Below, one piece after another: positions 19,801-30,138 of a stretch of 64,000 nt of DNA (its first letter is position 1; every line of letters starts with the position of its first letter). The stretch comes from Lathyrus oleraceus (lineage: Eukaryota > Streptophyta > Magnoliopsida > Fabales > Fabaceae). The DNA lies in NCBI RefSeq assembly GCF_024323335.1, contig NC_066582.1, forward strand, positions 182,622,973 through 182,686,972, read 5' to 3'. A model generated the notes under the pieces. That model made no database searches. It worked only from the letters and a program-made list of their open reading frames with translations, and was not told where the DNA came from. The position numbers and the translations under genes are program-made.

Positions 19801-20294
19801 ATTGGCATGAGGTGCTACCCTTCGCCTTGCATGGGTACCGCACTTCAATACGTACGTCGACCGGGGCGACCCCTTACTCCCTGGTGTATGGTATGGAAGC
19901 AGTCCTACCTGTTGAAGTGGAGATTCCTTCTCTAAGAGTCCTGTTGGATGTCAAGCTAGATGAAGCTGAATGGATTCGGACAAGGTTCAACGAGTTGAGT
20001 CTTATCGAAGAGAAGCGAATGGCAGCCATTTGTCATGGGCAGTTGTATCAGAGTCGGATGAAGAGAGCCTTTGACCAGAAAGTGCGTCCTCGTTGTTTCC
20101 AAGTTGGAGATTTAGTGTTGAAAAGGATCCTTCCTCCTCAGACAGATCACAGGGGCAAGTGGACTCCTAACTATGAGGGACCGTATATCGTCACCAAGGT
20201 TTTCGATGGTGGGGCCTTAATGCTTGCAACGATGGATGGCGAAGACTTCACTTCCCCTGTGAACTCAGACGCGGTTAAAAAATACTTCGCATAA
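16857..20294 (+). CDS. Ogre A pol: RT, two RNases H, integrase (open)
   Basis: Open frame of 1145 aa from ATG 16857; the frame extends to 16668, but the ATG precedes the conserved MAHFDFENP and leaves the probable intron outside. Order: RT with VDYRDLNRASPKDDFPLP, SFMDGFSGYNQI and catalytic YVDD (17646-17657, residue about 264); retroviral-type RNase H (LTVLDNSMGCVLGQ, YYLSKKFTDCESRYS); a second archaeal-type RNase H diagnostic of Tat elements (TFDGAVNARGSGIGA, NNEAEYEA, GDSALV, NQMADALATL); integrase zinc domain (HEADMLM, CHKC); catalytic core GIDMIG, TDNGSN and NGAVEA with exactly 35 residues between the last D and E; C-terminal domain ending AVKKYFA. All catalytic residues are present. It acts in cytoplasmic particles and in the nucleus for cDNA synthesis and integration. 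Confidence 0.93.
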   Translation: MAHFDFENPIFQAEEEGDEDCELPEELARLLKQEERVIQPHQESTEVINLGTEDVKKEIKIGAALEDDVKKGLIELLQEYVDVFAWSYQDMPGLDTDIVVHRLPLKEGCPPVKQKLRRTRPEMVVKIKEEVQKQLDAGFLAVTNYPPWVANIVPVPKKDGKVRMCVDYRDLNRASPKDDFPLPHIDVLVDNTAQFSVFSFMDGFSGYNQIKMAPEDMEKTTFITPWGTFCYKVMPFGLKNAGATYQRAMVTLFHDMIHHEIEVYVDDMIAKSQTEEEHLVNLQKLFERLRKFKLRLNPNKCTFGVRSGKLLGFIVSGKGIEVDPDKVKAIQEMPEPRTGKQVRGFLGRLNYIARFISHLTATCEPIFKLLWKDQAIRWNDDCQRAFEKIKEYLQNPPILMPPVPGRPLIMYLTVLDNSMGCVLGQHDETGRKEHAIYYLSKKFTDCESRYSMLEKTCCALAWATKRLRQYMLTHTTLLISKMDPVKYIFEKPALTGRVARWQMVLTEYDIQYTSQKAIKGSILSDYLAQQPIDDYEPMKFDFPDEDIMFLKMKDCEEPVVGEGPDPDEKWILTFDGAVNARGSGIGAAINTPKGAHMPFTARLTFECTNNEAEYEACILGIEQAIDLRIKTLDIFGDSALVINQVNGDWNTLQPTLVPYRDYTRRLLTFFTTVKLYHIRRDENQMADALATLSSMIKVVRWNHAPRIDVMRLDRAAYVFAAELMVDDKPWYHDIKCFLKNQEYPAGASNNDRKTLRRLTGSFFLNKDDVLYKRNFDMVLLRCVDRHEADMLMQEVHEGSFGTHAGGHAMAKKLLRAGYYWMTMESDCFKYARKCHKCQIYADKVHVPPNPLNVMSSPWPFAMWGIDMIGKIEPTASNGHRFILVAIDYFTKWVEAASFANVTRHVVARFIKKEIICRYGIPERIITDNGSNLNNKMMKELCQNFNIQHHNSSPYRPKMNGAVEAANKNIKKIVQKMVVTYRDWHEVLPFALHGYRTSIRTSTGATPYSLVYGMEAVLPVEVEIPSLRVLLDVKLDEAEWIRTRFNELSLIEEKRMAAICHGQLYQSRMKRAFDQKVRPRCFQVGDLVLKRILPPQTDHRGKWTPNYEGPYIVTKVFDGGALMLATMDGEDFTSPVNSDAVKKYFA

Positions 20295-21000
20295 AATAGA
20301 CCCGCTGGACGGTAAAATGAACAGTCCAGGCAAAAATGGGCATCCTGACGAACCAAGAAAATGAAAAGGTTCGGGCAAAAGTTAGGGATCAAGCGAATGA
20401 CTGCGTTCTGATTTAGTTCTGAATCTCATCTCATGTCGATGACTGGAAACTTTCAAAAGGAAGAAAACAATCTAATCACCTTTTCAGAAGGCTGATCATC
20501 TGGAGGATCTTGAAGACGAGCGAGTCATAGAAGAATTGGAACCCAATAGAAATCCATTTCATATTGCCATTAGATTAATTCTTGTTTTGCGATTACCTCT
20601 TTCCAGGGATTGCTTCCTGATGTAAATGCCTATTCAGAGGCCATTCAATCAATAAAATCATGTGATTCAGTACATCTCTGTATTCATTTTCATTTTACTG
20701 TTTTGTTTGCAAAAATGACGTCCGAATTTTTGATAAACATTGCATCATGAAACATAAGAGCTTTACAGGTACACGCTCGATGAACATTTAAAATTGCTGT
20801 AAATTTTAAGTACTTTGAATCATCTATTCAGAACAGGTACACTCGGGGCATTTCCTTAAAATCCCCTGTAGATGACCGTGAATATCTTCCCCAGTGAAGT
20901 CGCCAACAGACGAATCCGGTGTCTTATCCCTGCAGAGCTGATCAGAGTGTTGGATTCTTCAATCCCCAGCAGTTTCTCACCACCGTACTTCCCCAAGCGG

Positions 21001-21235
21001 TTGTTTCAGGACATACACTCCCCAGTAGAGTTAACAGTGCCAGACTGTATATCCCCAGCGGAGTTAACATGTGCTTCAGACTATACACTCCCCAGTAGAG
21101 TTAACAGTGCCAGACTGTATATCCCCAGCGGAGTTAACATGTGCTTCAGACTATACACTCCCCAGTAGAGTTGACAATGTCAGACTGTATATTCCCAGTG
21201 GAGTTGACAGTACCAGACTGTATCTTCCCAGCAGA
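21001..21235 (+). repeat. About 70-bp tandem repeat in Ogre A 3' region
   Basis: Unit runs from the CCAGACTGTATA block through CTCCCCAGTAGAGTT. Two near-identical copies and a degenerate third. Core CCCCAG(C/T)(G/A)GAGTT(A/G)AC appears twice per unit. Confidence 0.8.
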
Positions 21236-21861
21236 AGCAGCTGCTCCTCGGAGTTCGATGCTAGATCGAGGATTTCAATCCCAGATCGATGATCTCTTTC
21301 CTGGAAGCATAACCTCGGTACCGTATCGGTGTTTGCCCCCCCTGCTGAGTCATCTCTCGTAGATTATGGTTTCCAGAACCACTATCACTTCCCCTAATAA
21401 CAGGTTTCCAGCGCCGTTCTCTCCCCAGTCAGAGTCTCGGTATCTCGCCATTGCCAGAACACCGCGCGGCCGGTCATTTCCCCACATAGTTCATTATGAT
21501 GTGCATCTCCAACAGTAGTGCCAGGGTCTGGAAGATTATAATCATTTCCCCAACGGGATTCCTTGCTTCAGCTTGGCATTTTCCCCAGCATTTCGCATCC
21601 CTGCATGTAGAATCATATTGCATTGCATCCTCCCAAATCGCGTAGCATTTCCATTCTCATGGAGCATTACGCCATTGAAAAATTCAAACATACGCATGTA
21701 AGCATAAAACATTCTCGGCATCCCAAGTGACAAGCCAGAAGTTTGTTTCCAGTGCTCAAACTAAAGGTTGTTCATGACTTATTATCCCCAGCATGGGTTG
21801 TCGGCCCATGTGCCGCCTCAATTATCATTTTCCCTATTTCTGCCGATGCTGACAGGCATGA

Positions 21862-22510
21862 AAGTTTCCGGTATCCAGACCGAAGTGGCATTCAGGCCAG
21901 TTTTTCCGGTATTTAGACCGAAATGGCATTCAGGCCAGTTTCCGGTATCCAGACCGAAGTGGCATTCAGGCCAGTTTCCGGTATCCAGACCGAAGTGGCA
22001 TTCAGGCCAGTTTCCGGTATTCAGACCGAAGTGGCATTCAGGCCAATTTTCCGGTATTCAGACCGAAGTGGCATTCAGGCCAATTTTCCGGTATTTAGAC
22101 TGAAGTGGCATTCAGGCCAATTCTCCGGTATTCAGACCGAAGTGGCATTCTGGCCATTTCTCCGGTATTCAGACCGAAGTGGCATTCCAGCCAGTTTTCG
22201 ATTTTCAGATCGAAGAAGTTTCCGACATTCAGGTCGATGCAACTTGTGGCATTCAGGCCAGTTTCCGGTATCCAGACCGAAGTGGCATTCAGGCCAGTTT
22301 CCGATATTCAGATCGAAGAAGTTTCCGACATTCAGGTCGATGCAACTTGTGGCATTCAGGCCAGTTTCCGGTATCCAGACCGAAGTGGCATTCAGGCCAG
22401 TTTCCGGTATCCAGACCGAAGTGGCGTTCAGGCCAGTTTCCGATTTTCAGATCGAAGAAGTTTCCAACGATCAAGTCGAAGTACTTGTGGCATTCAGGCC
22501 AGTTTTCCGA
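21862..22510 (+). repeat. About 36-bp tandem repeat (AGACCGAAGTGGCATTCAGG) in Ogre A 3' region
   Basis: About nine near-perfect tandem copies built around CCGGTATCCAGACCGAAGTG and GCATTCAGGCCAGTTT, then a higher-order pattern mixing this unit with a related AGATCGAAGAAGTTTCCGAC unit. The unit is mostly a multiple of three, so several frames stay open and give spurious repeat proteins. Confidence 0.85.
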
Positions 22511-22863
22511 TTTCCAAATCGAAGTGGTGTTCAGACCAGATTTCCAGTGATCAGACCAACATTGATACTCTCATATTCCGATGCTTAGTGTTCAGACTAA
22601 TGTGCGGCGTTCAGGCCATGGGTCTTCCTGTGTTACCATCTATTTTGGTATCCAGGTCAACTTTCTGTTTCGGTACTCAGGCCGATTTTCACCGTACCAG
22701 ACGGATTCTTCTTTTGAGATTGCTTCTTTGCCGATTCTGACAGGCATTGTTAATTATTTCATGGGGATTCATGGTCAAAATCCGGGTCTTCTTAGTATTT
22801 AACCATCTCCCACAATGATCATATGAAGAACGTCCTGCTTCATATTCTCTAGTTGAAGACGCT

Positions 22864-22877
22864 TAAATAGGGGCAAC
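22864..22877 (+). other. Polypurine tract of Ogre A
   Basis: TAAATAGGGGCAAC immediately before the 3' LTR start (TGTCATACCCC at 22878). It is purine-rich and in the expected plus-strand primer position. Confidence 0.65.
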
Positions 22878-23609
22878 TGTCATACCCCGATTTTGGTCCT
22901 GAATTTTTTATGTTTTTATTTTCGTTTAGCATGCCTGGCCTAACCTTACTTTGGTTTTATATGAGGATTGTTTTTGGTCCAAAGTCATGGTGTTGTTCAT
23001 GTGATTGTGGATACATCTATGGTCTGGGTCATCTGAACAACCAAGCTTCTTGTGTTTCAAGCCACTTGCTAGTCATGTTATTGGTTCACAGATACTATGT
23101 CAAAACCCTAATCTTATACCATCATTTCATGGCCCTGTTAACATATATTGCCTGTCAAGTTATGTTCCTTTTTTTTTTTTTAAAAGGGTCAAGCATTCAA
23201 GTCATAAATAAACCAATGGTAAAACCAAATTTTAAATCATTTTTCAAACCATTTCAATCCATTTCATGTCATTTTAAACCATTACATTTGATTCTACACA
23301 AGAAAATACAAAATTTGACATTTTTGACCAATTGTTAACTTTGGTCAACTGTTGACTTTTTGGTCAACTTTGACCAAAGTCAACCCAAACTCCAAAAGCC
23401 CTAATTTTCACCACAATCATCAATCATTTGCCCATTTACAAGAAAAATGCAAATAAAATTGAATTTTAACCAATTGTTGACTTGGGTTAACAGTTGACTT
23501 TTTTGGTCAACTTTGACCAAAGTCAACCCTATGCCATTGGTCATCCCTAATCACTAAATGGCTGGCCATAACTCTCGTTCCATTATCCATTTCCATATGC
23601 TCTGTGATT

Positions 23610-24815
23610 TAACCATGCGGACTTATCTCTTTGCTTGGCCGTGCTGATACTGATATGCAAGATCTTCTGGAATTGTCAGAGGAATTTGCTTTGGTGCGTT
23701 ATCCTGATTAAGTGGCTCTAGAGAGGTTGTTTAGAGTTGATGATATAAGAGTCGGTGCCACTTCTCGAAAGGCAATTCCTGCCCTAGTTGATCTTCTCAA
23801 ACCAATTCCGGGTCGCCCAGGGGCACCATTTTTAGCTCTCGGAATTTTGACTCAGCTTGGCAGAGATTGTCCGTCAAACAAGACTGTAATGGTAGAATCT
23901 GGGACTTTAGAGACCCTTACAAAGTATCTTTCCTTTGGTCCACAAGATGCAACCGAAGAAGCTGCTACAGATCTACTAGGAATTCTCCTTAGTAGTGCTG
24001 ATATACGAAAACGTGACTCTGCATTTGGTGTTGTTAACCAACTTATAGCTGTCCTACGTTTAGGAGGAAGAGCTGCAAGGCTTAGTGATGCAAAATCATT
24101 GGAAAGTTTATTTTCTGCTGACCACATTAGAAATGCTGAGATTGCTCGACAAGCTATTCAACCCTTGGTAGAAATTCTTAACACTGGTTCAGAAAGGGAG
24201 CAACATGTTGCAATTGCTGCATTGGTTGGGTTATTGAGTGAAAACCCATCTAAAGCACTTGCTGTTGCAGATGTTGAAATGGATGCAGTGGATGTTCTTT
24301 ATAGGATCCTTTCGTCGAATTGTTCAATTGACCTGATAGGGGATGCTGCTGAGTTATGTTGTGCTCTTTTTGGAAATACAAGGATTCGGTCCACAACGGC
24401 TGCTACGCGATGTGTTGAACCACTGGTCGCACTCCTTGCAACCGAGTTTAGTCCGGCTCATCATTCAGTTGTTCGGGCACTGGATAGGCTCGTTGATGAT
24501 GAGCAAGTGGCTGAACTAATTGCCACACACAGTGCAATTGTCCCTCTGGTTAGTCTACTGTCTGGTAGAAACTTTGTACTTCATGAGGCCATTTCCAGAG
24601 CTCTGGTCAAGTTAGGAGAAGACAAACCTGCTTGTAAAATGGAAATGGTAAAAGCTGGAGTCATTGAAAGTATACTGGACATCTTACATGAAGCACCTGA
24701 TTTTTTGTGTGCAGCTTTTGCAGAACTGTTGCGTATATTAACAAATAATGCTACCATAGCTAAAGGACCATTGGCCGCCAAAGTTGTTGAACCCTTGTTT
24801 TTTGTTGTAAACTAG
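23610..24815 (+). pseudogene. CSI ARM-repeat fragment, 3' LTR copy (longer)
   Basis: Shows the mosaic's left end, which lies outside the window for the 5' copy. CSI-like sequence starts about 23610 (GLISLLG), runs through [19 protein letters not shown], hits a TAA at 23709-23711 where the family has Q (a C to T change), and continues in frame from [20 protein letters not shown] through to FFVVN at 24815. About 400 residues of ARM repeats are covered. LTR sequence resumes upstream of about 23605. It differs from the 5' copy by five residues over the shared part. Confidence 0.87.
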
Positions 24816-24828
24816 GCAATTATGTTGC

Positions 24829-25619
24829 AACCTTTAGGCTTACATTGACAGCATTCTTCTGACCGACAAGAAATGCATCCAAGTCCTTGACTGGTACATC
24901 AAAAAAATAGCACCCTGTCCATCTGCAGTTAGAGCAAGACCTTGCACCCCGTCAACCTTATCCTCAGCCTTGGCAAGAGCTTTTGCAAGTAACTCAACAG
25001 CTGTTAAACCAGAGTTGTTCAATAGTTCCTCAGCAGCAGCTTTGAATGAAGGAATCACACTATCAGACACATCAGAAATCAATTCAGCCGCTTCCCCGCC
25101 ATTAACTTTGGCAATTTCATCAGGCTGAGGAGCAGATACGTGTTCAAATTTAATACCTGCTTCTCTTTCGATTTTAGATATATTTGACCTTCTTGGATCA
25201 TAATGCATCACAGCAACTCCAGTGTTGCCAGCTCTTCCTGTACGTCTAGACCGATGAATATATGCTTCTACATCCCGGGGAGACTCACACTGGATAATCA
25301 ACTGAACATCATTGATGTCAAGACCCTTGGCTGCCACATTGGTGGCCACCAATGTCAAGAATTTACCAGACCTAAAACCTTTCAATGTAATCTCACGCTG
25401 TGACTGCTGAATGTCACCATGGAGAGCTCTTGCTCCAGGCAACAATCCAGCAAACTCGGAAGCAGACTCCTTTTTCTCTGCAAATATAATTGTCCGGCCA
25501 CCACTGCTATAACAGCGAATAATATCAGGGATAACTTGAGCCCTGGCAGTACTATTACAAGGAAGGATAATATGCCTAACATTGGTGCTAGCCTTCATTT
25601 TCTCATTACCAACAAGACC
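24829..25619 (-). pseudogene. DEAD-box RNA helicase 7-like fragment, 3' LTR copy
   Basis: Same fragment as at 785-1575, with the same internal deletion and T-run frameshift. Private changes hit conserved positions: motif V reads NVAAKGLDI in place of NVAARGLDI, and motif VI reads HRSRRTGRAG where the 5' copy keeps HRSGRTGRAG. This is neutral decay after insertion. Confidence 0.82.
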
Positions 25620-25792
25620 AGCAACAGCCTGCAAAACCAGTTGAAACAAACCATGGACAGTTAGAGGAACTGAGTTCACTGCTGCAGAAAATGGGAGCAA
25701 GTATGAGGAAAATGGATTGTCAATGCAGAGTGTCCATGTTTAATTTTTTTAGTTCAAGAGATCTTTGATCTTTCTTTTACTTTAATTAACAG

Positions 25793-26361
25793 AGCTGGAG
25801 AGTTTAGGCCTACAAATAGGTTTATTTACCATAAGACAAATCGAAGCAGCCACAAATAACTTTGATGTTTCCAATAAGATTGGAGAAGGAGGGTTTGGTC
25901 CCGTGTACAAGGGGTGTTTACCCAATGGAACATTAATAGCAGTGAAGCAACTTTCTTCTAAATCAAAGCAAGGGAATCGTGAGTTTTTATATGAGATAGG
26001 CATGATTTCTGCTTTGCAAAACCCTTATCTTGTTAAACTCAATGGTTTCTGTGTGGAGGGAGATCAATTGTTGCTGATATATGGATACTTGGAAAACAAT
26101 AGTTTAGCGCGTGCTTTATTTGGTCCAGAGGAACACCAAATTAAATTAGATTGGTCAACAAGGCAGAAGATTTGTGTTGGTATTGCTAGAGGTTTGGCAT
26201 ACCTCCATGAAGAGTCAAGACTGAAGTTTGTTCACAAGGACATCAAGGCCACTAATGTATTGCTTGATACCAATCTTGACCCAAAGATATCTGATTTTGG
26301 TTTGGCCAAGCTTGATGAGGAGGACGATACTCACATTAGCACTAGAATTGCTGGGACCTAG
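25793..26361 (+). pseudogene. LRR-VIII receptor-like kinase fragment, 3' LTR copy
   Basis: Same truncated kinase as at 1749-2317, ending in RIAGT and TAG. The catalytic loop here reads HKDIKATN where the 5' copy has HRDIKATN, another private substitution. The upstream acceptor-like TTAATTAACAG is retained. Confidence 0.85.
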
Positions 26362-26381
26362 CCTTGTAAACCCATTAACGA

Positions 26382-26617
26382 AATCAGCTTTTATCAAAGA
26401 ATCGTTCATCGTCACCAGCACCCTTGGAGGAATCAGTTTTCTTTGGAAGCAACAGGTTGTGAATATTGGGCATCACGCCGCCATTGGCAATGGTAACATC
26501 ACCAAGTAGCTTGCTCAGTTCTTCATCGTTTCTAACAGCCAATTGAACATGCCTTGGCACAATTCTAGTCTTCTTGTTATCCCTTGCAGCATTTCCAGCC
26601 AATTCAAGAACCTCAGC
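26382..26617 (-). pseudogene. Histone H2A C-terminal fragment, 3' LTR copy
   Basis: Same H2A piece as at 2338-2573. Here the sequence reads [16 protein letters not shown], the canonical plant form, so this copy is closer to the source and the 5' copy carries the changes. Confidence 0.87.
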
Positions 26618-26684
26618 AAATCAGCATTAACTTCAACAATTTCCTTACTTCCTAATTCCAATTTGGATAAGTCTGTTTGTAACA

Positions 26685-27101
26685 AAAGCAATGCAAAACG
26701 TGACACTCAGCAGATTATCCAGCCTTACCTATCCGATATCTCAGATTACCTTCGCACAATGGAGATGCAGGACAAACAAAGACCAGCGGGTGATTACATG
26801 GATAAAGTTCAGAGATGCATTACTACAAATATGAGGAGAACATTGGTGGATTGGTTAGTTGAGGTTGCGGATGAATACAAACTTCTCCCAGAAACTCTTC
26901 ATCTAGCTGTTTCCTACATTGACAAATTCCTATCTATCCATTCTCTCAATAGATCCAAGCTTCAGCTGCTCGGTGTTTCCGCTATGCTCATTGCATCGAA
27001 GTATGAAGAAATCACTCCACCAAAAGCAGTGGATTTCTGCCAAATTACTGATAACACATATGAACTGCATGAGGTTTTGGAGATGGAAGCTCACCGTTTT
27101 C
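26685..27101 (+). pseudogene. A-type cyclin fragment, 3' LTR copy
   Basis: Same cyclin-box piece as at 2641-3057 (RRTLVDWLVEVADEYKLL, SKYEEITPP) with a few substitutions (ETLHLAVSYIDKFL). The adjoining A run is similar. Confidence 0.83.
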
Positions 27102-27484
27102 ACTGCAGTAAAAAAAAAAACACATGGCATTGGCAACAGTAAAATCTCAGGAAAATATCCCAATTTGGCATCCAGACAAAACAATGAAGAAGAAAGCGTG
27201 GCTCAGATTACCTGTTACGAATCCGTACATCAAATGGACCAATCCGATACTGAGCACAAAGAAAGTGCTTTGCAGGAACGCCTCTTTTGAATCCAAGATA
27301 CCAAATTATCAACCCTAAGCTGGAGCATAAAAGAAGGGAGGAGAAAAGTCAGAGAGAAAAAAAAAGAGGAGGGCGGCGAAAAACTTCAAAAGAACCCTAA
27401 TCCCAAAAATCGATACATACCTGGAATAGAGAGGCGAAATAGTGAAGTCTAGGCTTCATCATCACCGTCGCCACCGCCGAAGGT
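27102..27484. other. Unidentified part of the captured mosaic, 3' LTR copy
   Basis: Counterpart of 3058-3440, with the same donor-like and acceptor-like minus-strand signals. From 27485 to about 28750 the LTR is AT-rich with poly-T runs and no recognised gene. Confidence 0.3.
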
Positions 27485-28751
27485 GAGCCCTTTTTGTTTT
27501 AGCCATTGGTTTCTTGCATCGTTTCAGAGAGATTGAGTGAGATGTGAGCGACGATAGGCGATTTTAAGAGAGATTGTGAGAGGTGAGCGAATGAGAGGTT
27601 GTGAGAGGTTGTGAGGGGTGAGCGAAGGTTGACGGTGAAGGTTGGGGACGCGAGAGCAGAGGGAGTTTTCATTGAGGGCGAGTAAGCTAGAGAGAGGAGG
27701 ACGACGACTCTCCTTTTCATTACAGTATTTTTTCTTTTTTTTTTCTTTTTTGTTCCTTTTATTTAATTCTTTTTTTTTCTGTCAGTAAAGCAAACATTAA
27801 AAAAAAAACATTAAAAAAAATTCGTTTAATTTTCCTAGGTTATTAGTTAATAATTGTTTTATGTTTTTAACTTATCCTCCATTGTAAACCCAACAGCCAA
27901 GCGGCTGGGATTTGTTAGGATAGTCCAACAGGTTCTTTTTTATTAGTTTCTTTATTTCAATTCTTTTTTTTTATTTATCTTAGTTTATATATTTAAAGTA
28001 ACATCAAAGTAATAAATAACCATTAGTGGTCTGGTGGAGAAGGGTAGTATCATAGTCTTGATTGGGGTGGGTTCAATACTCATGTGTAGCACTTTTTTTG
28101 TTTGGCATTTTATTTCTTTTAGCTATTTTATTTTCTTTTAGCATTTTCATCTCTTTTTATGTTTATGCCTTTATTATACTCATAGTTTCATTTGTTAATA
28201 ATGCAAATTTGTTTTCTTTTAATTTCATCATTCATTCAAAACCATTTTTAAACTTATAAAAATCATATTTTTCTCGATTCAATGTCGAGCCCATTTTCCA
28301 CACCCTTGTAAGTCGATTGCTCTTTAAGCATCGCCATCGACCTCACATAGCTTACTCTTGGGCTTTCTTACAATGAGCCGGTTCTCTTGCACTTATACTC
28401 ATATTTTGCATTATTTGTTGTTTGGGTCCGATTTAATTATTTCATGATTTTTTTAATCCCCATTTGACAAAATGTACCCCACTCCCCCGATGTGTAATAA
28501 TCTTGTACTGTTAATTTTTTTATTTGTTTAACTGTTTAGTTAGATACTAACACAAGAATAAAATCAACAATTTCAAAAAGTACAAAAATATGACTCGATC
28601 CAACGTCGAGTATTTTCTCAACAAACAAATCAATTCATTTCGCCCTCCTATTCCATTCCAGTTCTTCCAAACTTTCATCAAATGCTTGATTCAACGTCAA
28701 GCCATTTTCTCTAATAAAAACTCAAAAAAAAATATATTAATTCATAAGTCA

Positions 28752-29259
28752 AGACTTTTGCAAATAAAGATGGAAGTGGAACGTGGTGTATACCACGCAC
28801 TCCTGAGACTAGGATTCGAGATGTATATCTCGCCAATCCTAGCTCTCGCCATCATCCAATTTACCCACTTTGTTTTCTCAAACACTCATTCGAATCTTTC
28901 TCAAACGTCCATCAATACTTGATCTAGGTCAAGTCATTTTCACAACAAAAACTCAAAATACCTAATTCTTATTTAACACTTTTTCAATAAAGGTGGAAAT
29001 GGAACATGGTGTATACCATGCACTCCTGAGGTTAAGATTCGAGACGTATGCCTCGCCAATCTTAACTCTCGCCATCGCCTAAAATTGTCAATGCGGTTTC
29101 TCCAAACCCTTTCTCAATCAAATTCAAAACACTTAATTCTCTATTAAACACTTTTGCAAATAAAGATGGAAATGGAACATGGTGTATACCATGCACTCCT
29201 GAGGCTAGGATTCGAGATGTATATCTCGCCAATCCTAGTTCTCGCCATCACTCAAAGCA
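28752..29259 (+). repeat. Three tandem two-hairpin units in Ogre A 3' LTR
   Basis: Counterpart of 4707-5215, with the first-hairpin arms CGTGGT/ACCACG, CATGGT/ACCATG and CATGGT/ACCATG and the same covarying second hairpins. All arms remain able to pair. Confidence 0.8.
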
Positions 29260-30096
29260 CATCCAACCAATCAAACTCTTTTTTTTCTCGCCGCCGTGCG
29301 ACCAATCAAAAACCTTTTAAGATGAAAGATGTATTGTCATAAGAGATACAACACATTGTTTCGGCCACGATTGTTGAGTAGAGATAGTTGATGCTTTTCC
29401 GAGTGTAGATTTGTAAATCCAAACACCTAAGTACATATTGCATGACAACTCTAGGGCAGAACTTCCCCCTTTCTTTTAGACCTTTCCGAGCGTCTCCGAC
29501 CTTGTGGCATGTAGTCCGTTCTATTGCAAAGAGGTAACTGCCTAAGACTCGATTCAGCGAGCTGCGACACCTACTGCTAGGACGTGAACACATTGCCCAC
29601 TCTCCTTTGACACAACTGGTGTCCTCCTTTGTAAGTCCATGTTCAGATGGCAACCCCTATGTAGTCGAACTACGGCAACTCTGATTCTCATGTTCAGATG
29701 AGATACGTAGGCACAAGATGCGATGTCTTGCCGAGTTTGACTAACAACTAACAACTAATCTTTGTTTGCTTTCGCCCTCGTTGCGATCGAGACCTTTCCC
29801 TTTCTCTTGCCCTAGTCGCAATCGAGACCTTTGTTCCCGTTAGTTAGGCTGAACTACGTTTTGCTCTGATTCTCATTCCTGATGAGATACGTAGGCATAA
29901 GACGCGATGTCTTAGCGAGCACACTTATCCTTCACCCATAGGTATCCGAGCTACGAAGACTTTGATTCTCATTCCAGATGAGATACGTATGCAGTGGATG
30001 CGACATCCGTGCGAGTCATTTTTCTCTTGACCCTTTTAGTAAATAGTACATTAGATAAACACACACCCTTTAGACAAGAAACAACAAGAGTGGATC

Positions 30097-30138
30097 CCGT
30101 AGAGTACTACGGATGCGTAGGGGTGCTAACACCTTCCC
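30097..30138 (+). promoter_or_regulatory. Conserved LTR hairpin plus GGGTGC module (3' LTR A)
   Basis: Counterpart of 6077-6118, unchanged between the two LTRs. GGTGGCGACTC follows at 30255-30265, 61 bp before the LTR end. Confidence 0.6.

Larger units (their letters stand above)
20295..22863 (+). other. Ogre A 3' untranslated region
   Basis: A 2.6 kb region between pol and the polypurine tract. It begins with ACCCGCTGG sequence shared in style with Ogre C, and contains two tandem-repeat blocks (21001-21235 and 21862-22510) and many CCCCAG(C/T)AGAGTT strings. The long reading frames over the repeats have no recognisable family and arise because the unit length keeps frames open. No gene called. 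Confidence 0.75.

Noticed and set aside
21862..22510. CRISPR-like array
   Set aside because: Repeats are directly tandem without unique spacers and the context is a plant retrotransposon.
21768..22740. Repeat-protein genes in several overlapping frames
   Set aside because: They are translations of a DNA minisatellite whose unit length keeps frames open; no start context, no family and many alternative frames.
23712..26361. Functional CSI, helicase or receptor kinase genes
   Set aside because: All are partial, carry stops or frameshifts, are packed head to tail in mixed orientation and sit in an LTR.
23560..27800. Pack-MULE with terminal inverted repeats around the mosaic
   Set aside because: I saw no long inverted repeats or 9-bp duplication at the approximate borders; exact borders need an alignment with empty LTRs.
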